Shown: piece by piece, positions 53,524 through 55,828 of the stretch
Numbering within the stretch: position 1 is the stretch's first letter
Layout of the letters: each line of letters opens with the position of its first letter
Source of the DNA: Lachnospiraceae bacterium
GTDB lineage: Bacteria > Bacillota > Clostridia > Lachnospirales > Lachnospiraceae
Length of the DNA: 55,828 nucleotides
Direction: 5' to 3'
Assembly: GCA_028696165.1 (NCBI GenBank)
Contig: JAQVHQ010000020.1
Coordinates: 1 to 55,828 of the forward strand
Program-made: the position numbers and the translations under genes
Notes under the pieces: model-generated
Databases searched by the model: none
What the model saw: the letters and a program-made list of their open reading frames with translations, nothing else
What the model was told of the DNA's origin: nothing

Positions 53524-54756
53524 ATGAAAAAGAGATTTTTGATACTGGCTACTGTACTTTGTTTGTCTTTTAGTATGATGGCTTGTGGAAGCAGCAAATC
53601 AGATGATGCAGCATCTGAGACAACAGAAGAGACAACGGATGAGAGTGCAGAAGAAAGTGCAACCAGCGTAACAGATAATATACCTTTGACAGATAAGACT
53701 GTAGAAGATGAAGGTATTGATGCATTTGTTACACTTGGTGAATATAAAGGTCTGGAATTAGAAAAAACGGTTACTACAGTAACTGATGAAGAAGTAGAGA
53801 CAGAAGTGACAAACCGCTTATCTGAAAATGCAGAAGAAATCACTGATGGAACTGTTGCAGAAGGTGATATTGCTAATATTGATTATGAAGGTAAATTAGA
53901 CGGAGTTGCATTTGAAGGTGGAACTGGTACAGACTTTGATTTGACAATTGGTTCTGGACAGTTTATTGATGGATTTGAAGATGGTTTAGTTGGAGCGAAA
54001 TCTGGTGAGACGAAAGATATCAATTTAACATTCCCGGATGATTATTTCAATGAGGAACTGGCTGGGAAAGAAGTTGTATTTACTGTTACTGTGAACAGCA
54101 TTAAGAGACCAGCGGCAGAATTGACAGAGGAATGGGTACAGGCTAATACAGACTATACAACTATAGATGAATATAAAGAAAGCATTCGTACAGAACTCCA
54201 GGAATCCTATGATGCACAGAATGAAAGTTCTATGCAAAGTACTGCATGGCAGACAGTAGTAGAGAACTGTACACCACTTCAGTTCCCGCAGACATATGTG
54301 GATGAGGGCGCAGCATCTTACAAGACACAGTACGAGACTTACGCAAGTTATGCTGGACAGGACCTTGCAACTTATCTGGAATCTATGGGAAGTTCAGAAG
54401 AAGAGATGAACACTCAGTGTGAACAGTATGGAAGAAATATCGCATATCAGAGACTGGTATTAGACTCTATTATTGAAAAAGAAGGTCTGACAAAAGACCA
54501 GGAAGATTACCAGACTACTTTAGATGAACTGGTTACTTCATCAGGATATGCAAGTTATGATGAGTTAGCAGCAGTAGCTAACGAAGAAGAGATAGAACAG
54601 ACGGTTCAGCTTCGTCGTGTGCTTAAATTGATTGTTGACAATGCTACAGTAAAAGAAATATCAGAGGAAGAAGCAGCAGCTAAAGCTGCAGCAGCAGAGG
54701 CAGCCGCTTCAGGTACTTCCAAAGAAGCAGAAAGTTCTGAGGAAACCGCAGAGTAA
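53524..54756 (+). CDS. Trigger-factor-like peptidyl-prolyl isomerase lipoprotein
   Basis: A 410-residue lipoprotein. The signal peptide ends at MMAC (Cys21), then an acidic linker. Residues about 100-200 form an FKBP-type isomerase domain (GDIANIDYEGKLDGVAFEGGTG, SGQFIDGFEDGLVGAKSGETKDINLTFPDDY). The rest is the helical trigger-factor C-terminal domain. Trigger factor is normally cytosolic and ribosome-bound; the ribosome-binding domain is missing here. It is probably an extracytoplasmic foldase. A low-complexity Ala/Glu tail ends it. ATG 53524 is preferred over an upstream in-frame ATG at 53479 because the lipoprotein signal starts here. Confidence 0.85.
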   Translation: MKKRFLILATVLCLSFSMMACGSSKSDDAASETTEETTDESAEESATSVTDNIPLTDKTVEDEGIDAFVTLGEYKGLELEKTVTTVTDEEVETEVTNRLSENAEEITDGTVAEGDIANIDYEGKLDGVAFEGGTGTDFDLTIGSGQFIDGFEDGLVGAKSGETKDINLTFPDDYFNEELAGKEVVFTVTVNSIKRPAAELTEEWVQANTDYTTIDEYKESIRTELQESYDAQNESSMQSTAWQTVVENCTPLQFPQTYVDEGAASYKTQYETYASYAGQDLATYLESMGSSEEEMNTQCEQYGRNIAYQRLVLDSIIEKEGLTKDQEDYQTTLDELVTSSGYASYDELAAVANEEEIEQTVQLRRVLKLIVDNATVKEISEEEAAAKAAAAEAAASGTSKEAESSEETAE

Positions 54757-54816
54757 TATCAGAGAAATGTCGGAGAGTATGAGCAGAAAGTCAGTTGTAA
54801 TTTTAAAAATCATATA

Positions 54817-54888
54817 AACTTAAAAGGAGCTGTTGTACAGAGTTGGTCCATATGGATGCAGTCATCTGTACGCAGCTCCTTTTAAGTT
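54817..54888 (+). terminator. Long hairpin after the foldase gene
   Basis: A stem of about 24 bp with small defects (54817-54832 with 54873-54888 and GTACAG 54835-54840 with CTGTAC 54866-54871) lies between convergent genes. The T run is within the stem end rather than after it, so it is an imperfect terminator. Confidence 0.6.
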
Positions 54889-54910
54889 GCCATGCATGTG
54901 TATGAATTAG

Positions 54911-54948
54911 AATATAAAAAGGGGAAATGAAGTATACTTCATTTCCCC
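54911..54948 (-). terminator. Terminator of the aquaporin gene (perfect 28-bp palindrome)
   Basis: A perfect palindrome at 54921-54948, GGGGAAATGAAGTA and its inverse, is followed on the minus strand by six T and then AT-rich sequence. It lies 32 nt after the aquaporin stop. Confidence 0.8.
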
Positions 54949-54980
54949 GGCATGATTTCATCCTATTTTATTATCGATTT

Positions 54981-55676
54981 TTACTCTTCTGTTTTTAAAA
55001 CTGCTTTATAAACAACAGCTGCCAATGCTGCACCAACAAGTGGAGCTACGATAAATACCCAAACCTGTGAAAGTGCCTGTCCGCCTAATAATAATGCAGG
55101 ACCTAAACTTCTTGCAGGGTTTACAGATGTTCCTGTTAACGGAATACCTAAGATATGTACAAATGCAAGTGTTAAACCAATTACGATACCTGCGATAGTA
55201 CCTGTCTTAGCTTTTGCAGTTACACCAAGAATAGTTAATACAAATACGAAAGTTAAGATAACTTCTACTAAGATTGCACCACCCATGCTCAATCCAACAT
55301 AAGATGCAGATCCAAATCCATTCTGTCCTAATCCAACATCCGCAACAGCGCCTAAGGTAGAGCAGCTGATGAATGCATATAACAAACCAGCACCTGCGAT
55401 ACCGCCTAAGAACTGAGCAACCAGATATCCAACGAAATCTTTGGCATCCATGCCGCCGGTTAAGAATACACCAAGTGATACAGCTGGATTGATGTGACAT
55501 CCGGAAACATCACCAATTGCATAAGCCATTGCCACAATTGACAAACCAAATGCCATTGCAATTCCTAAAATTCCTAATTTTCCATCAATTCCACCTGAGA
55601 TTGCAGCTGATCCACAGCCAAACAGGGTTAATACGAGAGTTCCTATGAACTCTGCAACATATTTTTTCATGTTCAT
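54981..55676 (-). CDS. aqpZ: Aquaporin Z-like water channel (MIP family)
   Basis: A 231-residue MIP-family channel with six membrane helices and both NPA loops: HINPAVSLG near residue 60 and SVNPARSLGP near 185, with the Arg of the selectivity filter. The filter pattern (SGCHINPAVS, TGTSVNPARS) fits the water-type AqpZ rather than a glycerol facilitator. AGGAGG lies 7 nt before ATG 55676. Only 50 nt separate it from the end of the IS66-like transposase fragment, so its promoter lies in or next to that fragment. Confidence 0.9.
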   Translation of the reverse strand: MNMKKYVAEFIGTLVLTLFGCGSAAISGGIDGKLGILGIAMAFGLSIVAMAYAIGDVSGCHINPAVSLGVFLTGGMDAKDFVGYLVAQFLGGIAGAGLLYAFISCSTLGAVADVGLGQNGFGSASYVGLSMGGAILVEVILTFVFVLTILGVTAKAKTGTIAGIVIGLTLAFVHILGIPLTGTSVNPARSLGPALLLGGQALSQVWVFIVAPLVGAALAAVVYKAVLKTEE

Positions 55677-55726
55677 ATCCTTGCCTCCTATAAATTATAA
55701 AATTTTTGTAACTGTTCAGAACTCCA

Positions 55727-55828
55727 TTAGTTAAAGATGATATCGGAATTCCCTAAAAGGGCTTCTCTGATTGCTGTAAAAGCATTTATTCCATGCTTAT
55801 GAGCAGTCCCAATATAGCTCATGATTGT
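55727..55828 (-). mobile_element. IS66-like transposase C-terminus, cut by the window edge
   Basis: A minus-strand frame enters from the window edge and ends at a stop (55727-55729). The 33 residues visible include SYIGTAHKHGINAFTAIREA and end GNSDIIFN. This resembles the C-terminal tail of IS66-family transposases seen in Clostridia (SYIGTAKKHGIN...). The assignment rests on one motif remembered from the family; the main part is outside the window. Confidence 0.55.

Overview
The window looks like a chromosomal segment of a spore-forming Lachnospiraceae member (Blautia/Ruminococcus type; inferred from gene content and style, not from a marker gene). It is fairly AT-rich, uses strong GGAGG ribosome sites, and carries sporulation genes (spoIIR, a SPOCS-LysM protein), plant-arabinan utilisation genes, Gram-positive lipoproteins and a sortase substrate. 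No rRNA, tRNA, CRISPR array or intact prophage was seen. Both window ends carry fragments that look like mobile-element debris: an IS66-type transposase C-terminus at the right end and an unidentified broken reading frame at the left end.

Region 1 (1-12 kb) is metabolic and regulatory. It holds a ferredoxin-nitroreductase, a yjdF gene behind its own riboswitch, an AraC/GyrI-like regulator, a TIGR04076-HMA fusion, and azlCD branched-chain amino acid export. Next comes a folate operon (folE, HD-domain protein, folP, folBK) behind a tetrahydrofolate-type riboswitch with a terminator. It is followed by a DUF218 protein, a LysR regulator with cysK, and metY. The metY leader contains a short ORF ending in Cys-Cys-stop.

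Region 2 (12-26 kb) is a complete arabinan/arabinoside locus. A GH127 and a GH27 enzyme form the first unit. A DUF624 membrane protein lies convergent to them. Then come a GH43 enzyme, an ABC sugar importer (binding lipoprotein and two permeases, no ATPase), a winged-helix ArsR-like regulator, a lipoprotein GH43 endo-arabinanase and a GH51 arabinofuranosidase. The likely scheme is cleavage outside the cell by the lipid-anchored GH43, ABC import of oligosaccharides, and finishing in the cytoplasm by GH51, GH43, GH127 and GH27. A CTAAAAT half-site recurs in the promoters and is the probable operator of the ArsR-like regulator.

Region 3 (26-35 kb) holds a decayed Rpn/PD-(D/E)XK transposase, a solo DAK-type domain next to an FGGY kinase, a YkgJ protein, an aromatic-acid-exporter-like protein, a ROK regulator, a DUF1349 protein, and on the minus strand a MATE exporter with a SAM methyltransferase. 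Region 4 (35-56 kb) is largely envelope and sporulation: an aminotransferase, an L,D-transpeptidase, a thioester-domain adhesin, ddl-murF, plsC, a PrcB-like lipoprotein with a SPOCS-LysM protein behind a sigmaE-like promoter, ispE, a GntR regulator, spoIIR, murI, a polysaccharide deacetylase, a trigger-factor-like lipoprotein and an aquaporin.

The most unusual unexplained structures are very long inverted repeats at 15811-16009 (93-nt arms), 26091-26272 and 51299-51582 (about 102-nt arms capped by two hairpins). The first and third share the octamer GTCATTTC/GAAATGAC. Their function is unknown.
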